From positions 1-24,184 of the forward strand of contig CAKSPL010000007.1 in the NCBI GenBank assembly GCA_934481325.1: a stretch of DNA of 24,184 nucleotides, given 5' to 3'. The DNA comes from an uncultured Eubacteriales bacterium (GTDB lineage Bacteria > Bacillota > Clostridia > Oscillospirales > CAG-272). Below the pieces are notes generated by a model. That model made no database searches and was not told the DNA's origin. It worked only from the letters and a program-made list of their open reading frames with translations. Below, piece after piece: positions 14,404 to 21,910 of the stretch (position 1 is the stretch's first letter; each line of letters opens with the position of its first letter). The translations under genes and the position numbers were made by a program.

Positions 14404-16092
14404 ATGGCGAAAATCAAAAAAACCGAACGCATTTTTACCCCGGTCACCGGCGTGAAGCACCTGCTTTCGCTCACCGAGCCGAGGGAGGAAAAAACCCTGT
14501 TCCGTTACCGCGAGGGCGCGGGCTACGGGGCAATGTCCTACGGCACCTTTTACCACCGCACCGTAGCGGTGGCGGCGGGGCTTAACGCAATGGGTCTTGC
14601 CGATAAGCGCATTGCCGTAATCGGCGAAACCTCGCCCGAGTGGGTCAGCACTTACCTCGGCACGATTGCGGCGGGCGGGGTCATCATCCCGATGGACAAG
14701 GAGCTGAACATCACCGAAATCGAGGGGTTCCTCTCCGGTGTGGAGGCGGAAGCCGTGGTGATGGGCAAGGGCTTTGCCGAAAAATTTGCCCACGCGATGG
14801 AAGCACACCCCACGCTCCGGTTCTTCTTTTCCACCGAGGAGGTGGAGGAGACGGACAAGCTGCTCCGCTTTGAAACGCTGGTGCAAAAGGGCGAGGAAGC
14901 CCTTGCCGCCGGCTATACCCTGCCCGATCGCGATCGGGAAAATCTTGCCGTAATGCTGTTTACCTCCGGCACCACCGGCACCAGCAAATGCGTGATGCTC
15001 TCCGAAAAAAACATTTGCACCGCCATCAACGCGGCGTGTGCCTCGGTGGAGTTCTTCCCCACGGACACCGCGGTGTCGATTCTGCCGATTCATCACACCT
15101 ATGAGCTGATGTGTATGCTGGCACTGATCAACTACGGCGCAACCGTCGGGATTAACGATTCGCTCCGGCACCTGATGAAAAACCTTGCCGAGTTCAAGCC
15201 CACGGGCTTGGTGCTGGTTCCGCTTTTCGTGACCACAATGTACAAAAAAATTCAGGACGAGGCAAAGAAAAAGGGCAAGGACAAAGCTCTTGCCGCCGCC
15301 CTGAAGCTCTCGGGCGGACTTCGCCGCATCGGCATTGACCTGCGCGGAAAGCTGTTTGCAAGCGTTACCGCCGCGTTTGGCGGCCGCCTGGACAAAATCA
15401 TCTGCGGCGGAGCCGCACTGAACCCCGAAATGGTCAAGAAATATGACGCACTGGGCATTCGCATCTGCGAGGGGTACGGAATTACCGAGTGCTCCCCTCT
15501 GATTGCCGTAACGCCGTATTTTGCGCCCAAGGCGGGGTCTGTGGGTCCCGCGGTGCCGGGCTGTGTGGCGCGCATTGCCGCCACGGGCAAAAACGACAAG
15601 GGCTTTGACGAGGGCGAGATTCAGGTCAAGGGCGACAACGTGATGCTGGGCTACTACAACAACCCCGAGGAAAACGCCAAAGCCTTTACCGAGGACGGCT
15701 GGTACCGCACGGGCGACGTGGGATATATGGACGGGGACGGATACATCACCATCACGGGGCGGATGAAGTCGGTCATCGTGCTGGAAAACGGTAAAAACGT
15801 GTTCCCGGAGGAGATCGAGGAGTACCTCTCCGAAATCCCGGAAATCGCGGAGGCGGTTGTGGTCGGGCGCGAGGCGGACGGGGTGGTCAATCTGACTGCC
15901 GTCGTTTACCCCAATCGGGACGCGTTTACCGAGGGAACCTCGTTTGACGCGATGCACCACGCCATTTACGCCAAAATTATGGCTCTGAACAAAAAGCTCC
16001 CCTCCTTCAAAAAAATCAAGGATCTGGAATTGCGCTCCACCGAGTTTGAAAAAACCACCTCCCGCAAAATCAAGCGGCATCTGGTGAAATAA
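14404..16092 (+). CDS. AMP-forming acyl-CoA synthetase (long-chain fatty acid-CoA ligase-like)
   Basis: An ANL-superfamily enzyme of 562 residues that activates a carboxylic acid as acyl-AMP and transfers it to CoA or another thiol. The P-loop-like FTSGTTGTSK (186-195), GYGITECSP (357-365), YRTGDVGYMDGDGYI (434-448), GRMKSVIVLENGKNVFPEE (452-470) and the C-terminal catalytic lysine region TSRKIKRHL (Lys555) are all present, so it should be active. The NGKNVFPEEIE form of the hinge motif is typical of long-chain acyl-CoA synthetases. No membrane anchor is seen. The start at ATG is set by AAAGGAATTTTT upstream. It is followed after 14 bp by a glycerophosphodiesterase gene, suggesting lipid turnover or recycling of exogenous fatty acids. 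Exact substrate is unknown. Confidence 0.9.
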   Translation: MAKIKKTERIFTPVTGVKHLLSLTEPREEKTLFRYREGAGYGAMSYGTFYHRTVAVAAGLNAMGLADKRIAVIGETSPEWVSTYLGTIAAGGVIIPMDKELNITEIEGFLSGVEAEAVVMGKGFAEKFAHAMEAHPTLRFFFSTEEVEETDKLLRFETLVQKGEEALAAGYTLPDRDRENLAVMLFTSGTTGTSKCVMLSEKNICTAINAACASVEFFPTDTAVSILPIHHTYELMCMLALINYGATVGINDSLRHLMKNLAEFKPTGLVLVPLFVTTMYKKIQDEAKKKGKDKALAAALKLSGGLRRIGIDLRGKLFASVTAAFGGRLDKIICGGAALNPEMVKKYDALGIRICEGYGITECSPLIAVTPYFAPKAGSVGPAVPGCVARIAATGKNDKGFDEGEIQVKGDNVMLGYYNNPEENAKAFTEDGWYRTGDVGYMDGDGYITITGRMKSVIVLENGKNVFPEEIEEYLSEIPEIAEAVVVGREADGVVNLTAVVYPNRDAFTEGTSFDAMHHAIYAKIMALNKKLPSFKKIKDLELRSTEFEKTTSRKIKRHLVK

Positions 16093-16106
16093 GAAAGGAA
16101 AAGAAT

Positions 16107-16883
16107 ATGTACCGCAACACAAACTGCAAATTACAGGCACACCGCGGCGTGAGTACCGACGCACCGGAAAACACAATGGCGGCGTTCCGCCTTGCCGTGG
16201 CACAGGGGTATGATATCATCGAGTTTGACCCCAAATGTACCGCCGACAACGTGGTGGTCATCCTGCACGACCGGTATTTGAACCGCACCGGGCGCGTGGC
16301 GGGGGTTTCGTTTGGCGAGGAAAAGGTGCCGATTAAGGAAAAAACCTTTGCCGAACTTGCCGACGTGGACGTTGGCGAGTGGTTTGACAAAAAGTACACC
16401 GGCGAGCATATCCCCACCCTTTCGCAAACGCTGGATTATATGAAATCGGTCGGGATGGAAGCAAAAATCGACAACGTGGTGCAGAGCTTCACCGAGGAGC
16501 AGATTGAAAAGGTGTTTGACACGGTGGAAAAGCACGGGCAAGCGGGCAACGTGGGGCTGACCTGCTCCGACCTTGACCTGCTGGCGCGCTTTGCCGCAAG
16601 GTTCCCCACGGCACCCCTTCACTACGACGGACCCGTGAACGAGGAGAACCTGGATCGCCTTGCCACTTTCTCGGCAGGACACAAAACCACGGTGTGGATG
16701 CGCTTGGACAACAAGGCAACCGCGTGGAACAAAACCCCCCCGGTGGACGCGGCGTATTCCGCGCTGGTACACGGGCGCGGGTTTATCCTCGGCGTGTGGA
16801 TTCTGCACACGGACGAGGAAATGCAGCAAGCCCTCGCGTTCGGCGCGGACATCGTGGAGACCACCGGCGGCATCAAACCGTGA
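16107..16883 (+). CDS. Glycerophosphodiester phosphodiesterase family protein
   Basis: A 258-residue TIM-barrel enzyme family (GDPD/UgpQ) that hydrolyses glycerophosphodiesters to glycerol-3-phosphate and an alcohol. Seen are AHRG (11-14, catalytic His12), APENTMAAF (19-27, metal-binding Glu21), IEFDPK (38-43, Glu39 and Asp41) and LHDRYLNRTG (53-62, catalytic His54). The C-terminal half is less typical. In particular VWMRLDN and GVWILHTDEEM show the usual late Trp-containing strand. It has no signal peptide, so it is cytosolic. AGAAAGGAAAAGAAT provides the ribosome binding site. It is probably co-transcribed with the synthetase, which could re-activate acyl chains while this enzyme handles the head group; that link is inference. 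A repeat element begins a few bases after its stop. Confidence 0.87.
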   Translation: MYRNTNCKLQAHRGVSTDAPENTMAAFRLAVAQGYDIIEFDPKCTADNVVVILHDRYLNRTGRVAGVSFGEEKVPIKEKTFAELADVDVGEWFDKKYTGEHIPTLSQTLDYMKSVGMEAKIDNVVQSFTEEQIEKVFDTVEKHGQAGNVGLTCSDLDLLARFAARFPTAPLHYDGPVNEENLDRLATFSAGHKTTVWMRLDNKATAWNKTPPVDAAYSALVHGRGFILGVWILHTDEEMQQALAFGADIVETTGGIKP

Positions 16884-16888
16884 TTTTG

Positions 16889-16985
16889 ACGGGCATAGTT
16901 CGTGCAGAGCCCCTGCGGTTACCGTCTTCGACGGTGGCTAATAGGCTGGCGCGCTGCGGTGCACCAACCCAAAACGAACGATTTG
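16889..16985 (+). repeat. Composite intergenic repeat after the phosphodiesterase gene
   Basis: Starts GACGGGCATAGTTCGTGCA, matching the first 19 bp of repeat family A. It then switches to CCCTGCGGTTACCGTCTTCGACGG and GGCTAATAGGCT, matching 9287-9320. It therefore joins parts of two repeat families and sits 6 bp after a stop codon, as family A copies do. Confidence 0.65.
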
Positions 16986-17044
16986 CCGAACAAATACAAA
17001 CATCGCAGGTGGCGGCGGTTGCCTGCGGTAAGAGGTCACCCGCG

Positions 17045-17103
17045 ATGTTCGCACAATCAAAAAGGCTCCCTTTACACAAGGGAGCCTTTTCTTGTGCGAA
17101 CAT
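17045..17103. repeat. 59-bp near-perfect palindrome
   Basis: ATGTTCGCACAA and TTGTGCGAACAT form outer arms. AAAAGGCTCCCTT and AAGGGAGCCTTTT form inner arms around loop TACAC. The left arm recurs at 17228 (ATGTTCGCACAA, then AAAAAAGGC), followed there by AAGGGAGCTGGCGCGGCAGC. The latter resembles intergenic repeats I recall from Oscillospiraceae genomes. No gene is present. Confidence 0.75.
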
Positions 17104-17155
17104 AATGAGAATAAAGCATACCAATTGCAGGGGCGACCGATGGTCGGCTGCTGCT

Positions 17156-17527
17156 CCGGCAGAATCTAATACCGTAGGGGGGCATTCCATATGCCCCCGC
17201 CCTGCGGAAACAGCAATACTTTTTTGCAATGTTCGCACAAACTAAAAAAGGCACCCCACAGTAAAGGGAGCTGGCGCGGCAGCGCCTGAGGGATTGTAAA
17301 AGTGTGGAGTTTGCAGGAAAGAAAAAAGATAGTTTGTGTCAGGAACAACCCCTCCGCCTCGTTTCATTCGGCACCTCCCCTTACACAGGGGAGGCTCATA
17401 AGTGCGCCGCCGGTTGATAAGATAAAAGTCCTTGCAAACGGGAGGGGAGACCCCTCCCTTGCGATGATTAGTTTTTGTCAGGGCGGGGGCATATGGAATG
17501 CCCTCCTACGGTGTTGGATTTTAGCCG
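17156..17527. repeat. Non-coding block flanked by ~50-bp inverted repeats
   Basis: ACCGTAGGGGGGCATTCCAT and the following TATGCCCCCGCCCTG (17170-17203) are repeated inverted at 17478-17511 with a single mismatch. Weaker pairing extends outward to 17156 and 17527 (CCGGC...AATC). Inside lie short hairpins CCTCCCCT/AGGGGAGG (17374-17394) and GGGAGGGG/CCCCTCCC (17440-17458). There is no transposase or plausible reading frame, so it could be a MITE-like or nested repeat. Confidence 0.6.
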
Positions 17528-17548
17528 GTATGGCGGGCGGCGGGGATA

Positions 17549-17584
17549 GAAATACCCCCCGAAGAAATCTTCGGGGGGTATTTC
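17549..17584. terminator. Strong hairpin, possible terminator
   Basis: GAAATACCCCCCGAAGA and TCTTCGGGGGGTATTTC pair perfectly over 17 nt around AA. On the plus strand TATTTCGG follows, not a clear T-run. It may end read-through from the phosphodiesterase operon or belong to the repeat mosaic. Confidence 0.5.
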
Positions 17585-17601
17585 GGTCTGCGCAAAGGGA
17601 G

Positions 17602-17840
17602 GACGGAGCAGAGTTTGCACAGAATCGTCGAAACCCGACCGGGAGGCGTATTTTATACGCCAAAGGAGGGTTTCGGCGATAGAAAACGGAAAATTAAAAG
17701 AAACCCGGCAGAAAAGCCGGGTTTCTTCCTTAGATGATTTCAAGATAGCAGTGATTTTGGAATTTTTGCAAACTCTCGGGGGAGTCTGCCTTATCAAAGC
17801 CATCTGTTTCCGTTTTCGGTCTGTGTAAACTATGCCCGTC
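17602..17840 (-). repeat. ~239-bp intergenic repeat, family A copy 2
   Basis: Reverse-oriented copy of 13605-13842, beginning 2 nt after the rplA stop codon with GACGGGCATAGTTTAC and ending at TCTGCTCCGTC. It carries the rplA terminator and the second hairpin with arms CGAAACCC/GGGTTTCG and GGCGTAT/ATACGCC. These are changed at both partners relative to copy 1. Confidence 0.85.
17690..17725 (-). terminator. Rho-independent terminator of the ribosomal protein operon
   Basis: On the minus strand GAAACCCGGC pairs with GCCGGGTTTC around TTTTCT, followed by TTTTAATTTT. It lies about 118 bp after the rplA stop and inside repeat A. Confidence 0.85.
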
Positions 17841-17842
17841 AA

Positions 17843-18529
17843 TCAGCCGAGCTTGGCGGCGTTGATGCGAATCCCGGGGCCCATCGTGGATGCGATGACA
17901 CAGCTCTTGATATACTGACCCTTTGCGGCGGCAGGTCTTGCCTTGATGATGGCTCCCATCAGCGCGGAGAAGTTCTCCGTGAGCTTCGCCTCGCCAAAGG
18001 ACGCTTTGCCGATCGGGCAGTGGATGATGTTGGTTTTGTCCAGACGGTATTCAATCTTACCGGCTTTGGCTTCGTTGACGGCACGGGCAACGTCGGGGGT
18101 TACGGTGCCTGCCTTCGGAGAAGGCATCAGTCCCTTAGGACCAAGCACTTTACCAAGACGCCCGACCACGCCCATCATATCCGGGCTGGCGATTACCACG
18201 TCAAACTCGAACCAGTTCTCTTTGAGAATCTTGTCCACGTATTCCATATCGCCGACGTAGTCCGCACCGGCGGCCTTGGCGGCTTCCACCTTGTCGCCCT
18301 TGGTCAGCACCAGGGTGCGCACCTTTTTACCGGTACCGTTCGGAAGAACGACGGCACCGCGCACCTGCTGATCGGCGTGACGGGAGTCAACGCCCAGGCG
18401 CACGTGAATCTCGATGGTTTCGTCAAACTTTGCCTTGGAGGTCTGGCACACGAGGGACAGAGCCTCGGCGGGGTCATACTGTTTGTTCTTTTCCAGCAGT
18501 TTTACGCTGTCTGCATATTTCTTTCCCAT
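17843..18529 (-). CDS. rplA: 50S ribosomal protein L1
   Basis: L1 binds 23S rRNA at the mobile L1 stalk and in many bacteria represses its own operon. The 228 residues carry the family signature around VIASPDMMGVVGRLGKVLGP and PKGLMPSPKAGTVTPDV, plus the N-terminal KKYADSVKLLEKNKQYDPAE. The start is the ATG with AAGGAGGGGATCGAA upstream; a longer in-frame start would overlap rplK and has no ribosome binding site. It lies 13 bp after rplK and ends the operon. The usual downstream rplJ-rplL and rpoB genes are absent, and a repeat with terminator follows directly. Confidence 0.97.
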   Translation of the reverse strand: MGKKYADSVKLLEKNKQYDPAEALSLVCQTSKAKFDETIEIHVRLGVDSRHADQQVRGAVVLPNGTGKKVRTLVLTKGDKVEAAKAAGADYVGDMEYVDKILKENWFEFDVVIASPDMMGVVGRLGKVLGPKGLMPSPKAGTVTPDVARAVNEAKAGKIEYRLDKTNIIHCPIGKASFGEAKLTENFSALMGAIIKARPAAAKGQYIKSCVIASTMGPGIRINAAKLG

Positions 18530-18542
18530 TTCGATCCCCTCC

Positions 18543-18968
18543 TTAGTCTTCCACCGTGATGCCCATACTGCGGGCGGTGCCTGCAATCATACTCATTGCC
18601 GCTTCCACAGAGCCGGCGTTGAGGTCGGGCATTTTGGTCTCGGCAATTTTCCGGACCTGCTCTTTGGTCAGCTTTGCTACCTTGGTCTTGTTCGGCGTGG
18701 CGGAAGCGGTTTCGATGCCGCAAGCCTTCTTGATCAGAACCGGAGCGGGGGGCGTTTTGGTGATAAAGGTAAAGGAGCGGTCGGCATACACGGTAATCAC
18801 CACGGGGATGATCAGACCGATGTCGTTTTTCGTGCGCTCGTTGAATTCCTTGGTGAAAACCGGAATTGCCACGCCGTACTGACCGAGAGCCGGACCTACG
18901 GGGGGCTGGGGCGTTGCTTTGCCTGCGGGCAACTGCAATTTGATATAGCCCATAATTTTCTTAGCCAT
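18543..18968 (-). CDS. rplK: 50S ribosomal protein L11
   Basis: L11 forms the GTPase-associated centre with 23S rRNA. The 141 residues include QLPAGKATPQPPVGPALGQ with the prolines bordering the thiostrepton site, the linker FITKTPPAPVLIKKA, and the C-terminal MPDLNAGSVEAAMSMIAGTA. The N-terminal loop reads GVAIPVFTKEFNERT where the family usually has GVNI..F; the Asn-to-Ala change is mildly unusual. AAGGAGG lies 10 nt before the ATG, next to a leader hairpin. It follows nusG by 86 bp and precedes rplA. Confidence 0.97.
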   Translation of the reverse strand: MAKKIMGYIKLQLPAGKATPQPPVGPALGQYGVAIPVFTKEFNERTKNDIGLIIPVVITVYADRSFTFITKTPPAPVLIKKACGIETASATPNKTKVAKLTKEQVRKIAETKMPDLNAGSVEAAMSMIAGTARSMGITVED

Positions 18969-18987
18969 TGTAAAAAATCCTCCTTAG

Positions 18988-19030
18988 TGTGGTACGAACC
19001 GGGAGAATACAGAATTTTCTCCCTCCCACA
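18988..19030 (-). promoter_or_regulatory. Stem-loop in the rplK leader
   Basis: Between nusG and rplK, TGTGG (18988-18992) can pair with CCACA (19026-19030), enclosing GGGAGAA (19001-19007) and TTCTCCC (19017-19023). The structure ends just before the AAGGAGG of rplK. L1 often represses rplK-rplA translation by binding the mRNA near here. That role is inferred from the family; the L1 target motif was not verified. Confidence 0.45.
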
Positions 19031-19054
19031 GCGTCCGCGTTTTGCCGCCGCGGA

Positions 19055-19621
19055 TCAGACGGTTTCGGGCGCGAGACAGGATGCCTCCAATTCCACGGGC
19101 ATATCGCGGCGGCCACGCTTTACCAGCACCGTTACCAGCGAGCTGTCCTCGGAAATGGCTTGCACCGTGCCGGTGTAGCCCTCGAAAAGACCGGAAGTGA
19201 CCTTCACGCTGCTGCCCACCGTAAAGGCGAGAGAAACGCGCTTTTCCTCCGGTTCTGCGGTTTCCGTATTCTCCAGACCCAGTGCGCGCACTTCCTCTTC
19301 GGGCAGCGGCGTGGGGCGGGAGCCGGGTCCCACAAATCCGGTCACACCCGCGATATTGCGCACGGCGTGCCAGGTTTCGTCATTCATCACCATCTTAATG
19401 TAGACGTAGCAGGGGAACACACGGTGCTCCACTTCCTTTTCCACGTCGCCTTTTTTCTCGATGACGATTTCCACGGGAATGCGGCAGTCAAAAATCAGGT
19501 CACCGAGACCGCGATTTTCCACCAGTTTCCCGAGGTTTGCTTTGACTTTGTTTTCGTAGCCGGAGTAGGTGTGCGCCACATACCATCTCGGACCTACATT
19601 CATTTCATTGATATTGCTCAT
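19055..19621 (-). CDS. nusG: Transcription termination/antitermination factor NusG
   Basis: NusG binds RNA polymerase, modulates pausing and links transcription with Rho or the ribosome. The 188 residues begin MSNINEMNVGPRWYVAHTYS, with the NGN domain motif WYVAHTYSGYENKV, FPCYVYIKM and GVTGFVG. The KOW domain follows (about 133-160) with FTVGSSVKVTSGLFEGYTGT. It starts 2 nt after the secE stop, so it is likely translationally coupled. Length and order are normal for Firmicutes. Confidence 0.97.
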   Translation of the reverse strand: MSNINEMNVGPRWYVAHTYSGYENKVKANLGKLVENRGLGDLIFDCRIPVEIVIEKKGDVEKEVEHRVFPCYVYIKMVMNDETWHAVRNIAGVTGFVGPGSRPTPLPEEEVRALGLENTETAEPEEKRVSLAFTVGSSVKVTSGLFEGYTGTVQAISEDSSLVTVLVKRGRRDMPVELEASCLAPETV

Positions 19622-19623
19622 CC

Positions 19624-20007
19624 TTATTTACCGAAGAGCTTCACCAGCAGGTTCTGACCCTGGAAGAACGCGTAATCCAGAAGACCGATGACCGCCGAAA
19701 TCACGAGAACCGAAACAATCACAAACAGGGTGCTTGCCCATACTTGCTTTTTCGGGAACCAGGTGATCTTTTTCATCTCGCTCTTGTAGGATTTCAGCGA
19801 CTCCTTCACCTTTTCGCGCTTGACGATGCAAAGCACCACGGCGGCAACGATCAGCGCGCCTGCAATGCAGAGCGAAACGATGGCACCGGTGGAAAGACCT
19901 TTCTTTGCGGTCTCTGCCGTATCCTCAGCCGAAACGCCGAGGCAAAGCACCGTGCTGAATGCGAGACACAGGGTAAGGAACAGGATGAGGGCTTTTTTTG
20001 CTTTCAT
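19624..20007 (-). CDS. secE: Preprotein translocase subunit SecE with extra N-terminal hydrophobic segments
   Basis: SecE clamps SecY in the Sec translocon. The C-terminal half is clear SecE: VKESLKSYKSEMKKITWFPK, then the membrane helix LFVIVSVLVISAVIGLLDYAF. The protein has 127 residues, about twice the usual 60-70 of single-helix Firmicute SecE. It adds a signal-peptide-like start (MKAKKALILFLTLCLAFSTV, possible cleavage after GVSA) and a second hydrophobic helix (GAIVSLCIAGALIVAAVVLC). The ATG has GAGAGGAGCGGACGGAT upstream, so the longer form is the better start. It sits 17 bp after rpmG and 2 bp before nusG, the conserved place. Confidence 0.92.
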   Translation of the reverse strand: MKAKKALILFLTLCLAFSTVLCLGVSAEDTAETAKKGLSTGAIVSLCIAGALIVAAVVLCIVKREKVKESLKSYKSEMKKITWFPKKQVWASTLFVIVSVLVISAVIGLLDYAFFQGQNLLVKLFGK

Positions 20008-20024
20008 ATCCGTCCGCTCCTCTC

Positions 20025-20186
20025 TTACTTGGATTCTTTGTGCAGAGTGTGCTTTTTGCAGAAGGGGCAATACTTGTTGAATTCCAGTCTGTCCGGATCG
20101 TTTTTCTTGTTCTTCTTCGTGTCGTAGTTTCTCTGCTTGCACTCGCTGCAAACCAGCGTCACTTTGACTCTTGCTTCATTCGCCAT
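20025..20186 (-). CDS. rpmG: 50S ribosomal protein L33
   Basis: A 53-residue L33 with RVKVTLVCSECKQRNYDTKKN and the C-terminal FNKYCPFCKKHTLHKE. Both CxxC pairs are kept, so it is the zinc-binding form. The start MANEARVKV is set by GGGAGGTGCCGAAAAAT upstream; longer in-frame extension lacks family similarity. It is the first gene of the rpmG-secE-nusG-rplK-rplA operon, about 130 bp downstream of its promoter. Confidence 0.96.
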   Translation of the reverse strand: MANEARVKVTLVCSECKQRNYDTKKNKKNDPDRLEFNKYCPFCKKHTLHKESK

Positions 20187-20317
20187 ATTTTTCGGCACCT
20201 CCCATTTTAATATTAGGTATAAAAATACCCGATGTGTACCTCCCTCCCGGCGGAAGCCTGTCCCTTTCGGGTGGCGCACAGGCAACACAAAAAAGCCCGC
20301 TCGCAGAGGTAAGAACC

Positions 20318-20346
20318 ATTATAGCAGAACACGCGCCCGCTGTCAA
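20318..20346 (-). promoter_or_regulatory. Promoter of the rpmG-secE-nusG-rplKA operon
   Basis: Perfect TTGACA and TATAAT separated by exactly 17 nt on the minus strand. A leader of about 125 nt follows before rpmG, with GC-rich stretches but no structure I can name. Confidence 0.9.
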
Positions 20347-20386
20347 GGGGTTTTTGAAATTTTACCCTGCCCTGCGCCGGTTTTTC

Positions 20387-20415
20387 TTGACAAGGAAGCA
20401 CGAACGGAGTATAAT
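20387..20415 (+). promoter_or_regulatory. Promoter of the lipoprotein gene
   Basis: Perfect TTGACA and TATAAT with a 17-nt spacer, about 46 bp before the ATG. It diverges from the ribosomal operon promoter; the two -35 boxes are 40 bp apart. Confidence 0.9.
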
Positions 20416-20461
20416 TTGTACGCAATTTGAGCCCGCGCCGCGCGCGGGAGAAGGAGAGAAT

Positions 20462-21835
20462 ATGAAACGGTTTCACATTTGGAAAAGACTGATTACCTGC
20501 CTGCTTGTGGCGGCACTTTGCCTTTCGGTTTTCGCGCTAGCCTCGTGTGAGGACAGCAAGAAGGACCCCGGCACGGACAAAGAGCAGGAGCAAGCCAAAA
20601 ACGACGACAAGCAGAATCAAGCGGGCGACGACAAAAACGATGACAAAACCGACGACAACAAAGGCGGCGACAACAACAACGACAACGGCGGCGAGAAAAA
20701 AGACGACGAAACTCCCACGGCTCCGGTGGTGCTGACCGAAGAGGAATGGAACGCGGCGGTGAATTTTGTTGGGGTGGAGAACCTGACTTATTCCGTTGAG
20801 CAGGAAGTTAACGGATACAAGAGCGTTACGGTGATGCGGATTTCCGGCAATAAACTGAGCACAATCACAACGATAAACGGAGTGGAAGAGGCAAACGGAA
20901 TCGCGGAAAAGACGGATGACGGGAACTTCTTTTACGAGAACCGGTACGGCGTCTGGACAAAAGAAAAAGCGGAAGCGGAAGAAGACTACGCATATAACTA
21001 CAATTTTTCCAAAAAGTTTATTGATTATTTTGCGGGTCACTTTTCCGAGTTCACCTTTGACGGCAAGGACACTTATACCTGTAACGGAACAATCTCCTAT
21101 ACCATCCCCGCGGAGCTGGCGGGGGAGGCATTGTTTGTTGTATTGAAAGACATCAGAGTGACCTTCAATGCCGACAAAAAGGTGACCCGCGTGGAGTGTT
21201 TGGCAACCCCCTCCATTCCCGGAGCCGGAACATTTCTCACCGTGACGACTTTTGACTACACGCCCATAACGATCACCATTCCGACCCCGACCACGGTGAA
21301 AGTGACCGAGGCGGAGTGGAAAGCGGCGCTTTCTTCCGTTCTCGCAGACAGCGTGACCTTTTCCGGCGAGGTAAATGTCGGAGACAGAATGAGCTTTGTA
21401 GAAGTAACGGTTTCCGGCAACGCGGCAAAGCTGTGCATAGACGGAGAAGAGACCTATATTCAAAAAGACGGCGGGAAGTATTTTGAATACCGCAAGGTGG
21501 ACGGAAAGTGGCAGAAGGCCGAGGTTTCCCGGCCGGAACTGATGTGGGTGTTGACAGGCGTCCTTTCTCAGATTTCCGCCAATTTCTCCGATTTTGAGTA
21601 TGACGGTATCAACGAATACCGGGCGAAAGAAACTTTCCCCGGGCAGCAGGAGGGAGAAGGATACACGGGCTGGGTAATCCAGAAAGGATGCGAAGTGTAT
21701 TTCAACACCGAAAAGAAGGTCAGCGGGATGGAATTCAACAGTAATTTCTATGACAGCAACAGCAGCAAGTATTATTATGCTCACCTGAGTATTGACTACT
21801 CACCTGTTTCCGTGACCCTGCCCGCGGTGGAATGA
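20462..21835 (+). CDS. Lipoprotein with two tandem domains of unknown function
   Basis: A 457-residue protein with a lipoprotein signal: basic start MKRFHIWKR, hydrophobic core, lipobox LASC with the lipidated Cys at 29. Residues 30-90 are a flexible Asp/Lys/Asn/Gly-rich tether that could span the cell wall. Two homologous domains follow, about 91-273 and 281-457. Both open with an LTEEEWNAAV or VTEAEWKAAL motif. Later each has an HFSEFTFDGKDTY or NFSDFEYDGINEY motif, a FN(A/T)(D/E)KKV segment, and an end in DYTPITITIP or DYSPVSVTLP. The domains are not a family I recognise. Beta-rich composition suggests a surface-exposed binding fold. AGGAGAAT... upstream sets the start. It is monocistronic, with its own promoter and terminator. 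Confidence 0.88.
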   Translation: MKRFHIWKRLITCLLVAALCLSVFALASCEDSKKDPGTDKEQEQAKNDDKQNQAGDDKNDDKTDDNKGGDNNNDNGGEKKDDETPTAPVVLTEEEWNAAVNFVGVENLTYSVEQEVNGYKSVTVMRISGNKLSTITTINGVEEANGIAEKTDDGNFFYENRYGVWTKEKAEAEEDYAYNYNFSKKFIDYFAGHFSEFTFDGKDTYTCNGTISYTIPAELAGEALFVVLKDIRVTFNADKKVTRVECLATPSIPGAGTFLTVTTFDYTPITITIPTPTTVKVTEAEWKAALSSVLADSVTFSGEVNVGDRMSFVEVTVSGNAAKLCIDGEETYIQKDGGKYFEYRKVDGKWQKAEVSRPELMWVLTGVLSQISANFSDFEYDGINEYRAKETFPGQQEGEGYTGWVIQKGCEVYFNTEKKVSGMEFNSNFYDSNSSKYYYAHLSIDYSPVSVTLPAVE

Positions 21836-21844
21836 GAACAAAGC

Positions 21845-21875
21845 AAAAAAAGCCCCCCGTCGGGGGGCTTTTTTT
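21845..21875 (+). terminator. Terminator of the lipoprotein gene, symmetrical
   Basis: AAAAAAAGCCCCCC pairs with GGGGGGCTTTTTTT around GTC, 9 bp after the stop. A/T runs on both sides make it work in either direction, so it may also stop read-through from the convergent oxidoreductase gene. Confidence 0.92.
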
Positions 21876-21910
21876 GGTTTGCGGGGAGCCAAAGCCCCGT
21901 TACACAGCAA

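Noticed and set aside
14353..16203. Long minus-strand frame opposite the acyl-CoA synthetase
   Set aside because: Antisense shadow with no motif; the plus-strand synthetase is complete.
17045..17527. CRISPR-like array
   Set aside because: Repeats are inverted, of different lengths and irregularly spaced; there are no direct repeats with uniform spacers and no cas genes.
17468..17842. 124-residue minus-strand frame downstream of rplA
   Set aside because: It lies across repeat family A and its terminator; the frame is not kept in the other copy and has no ribosome binding site.
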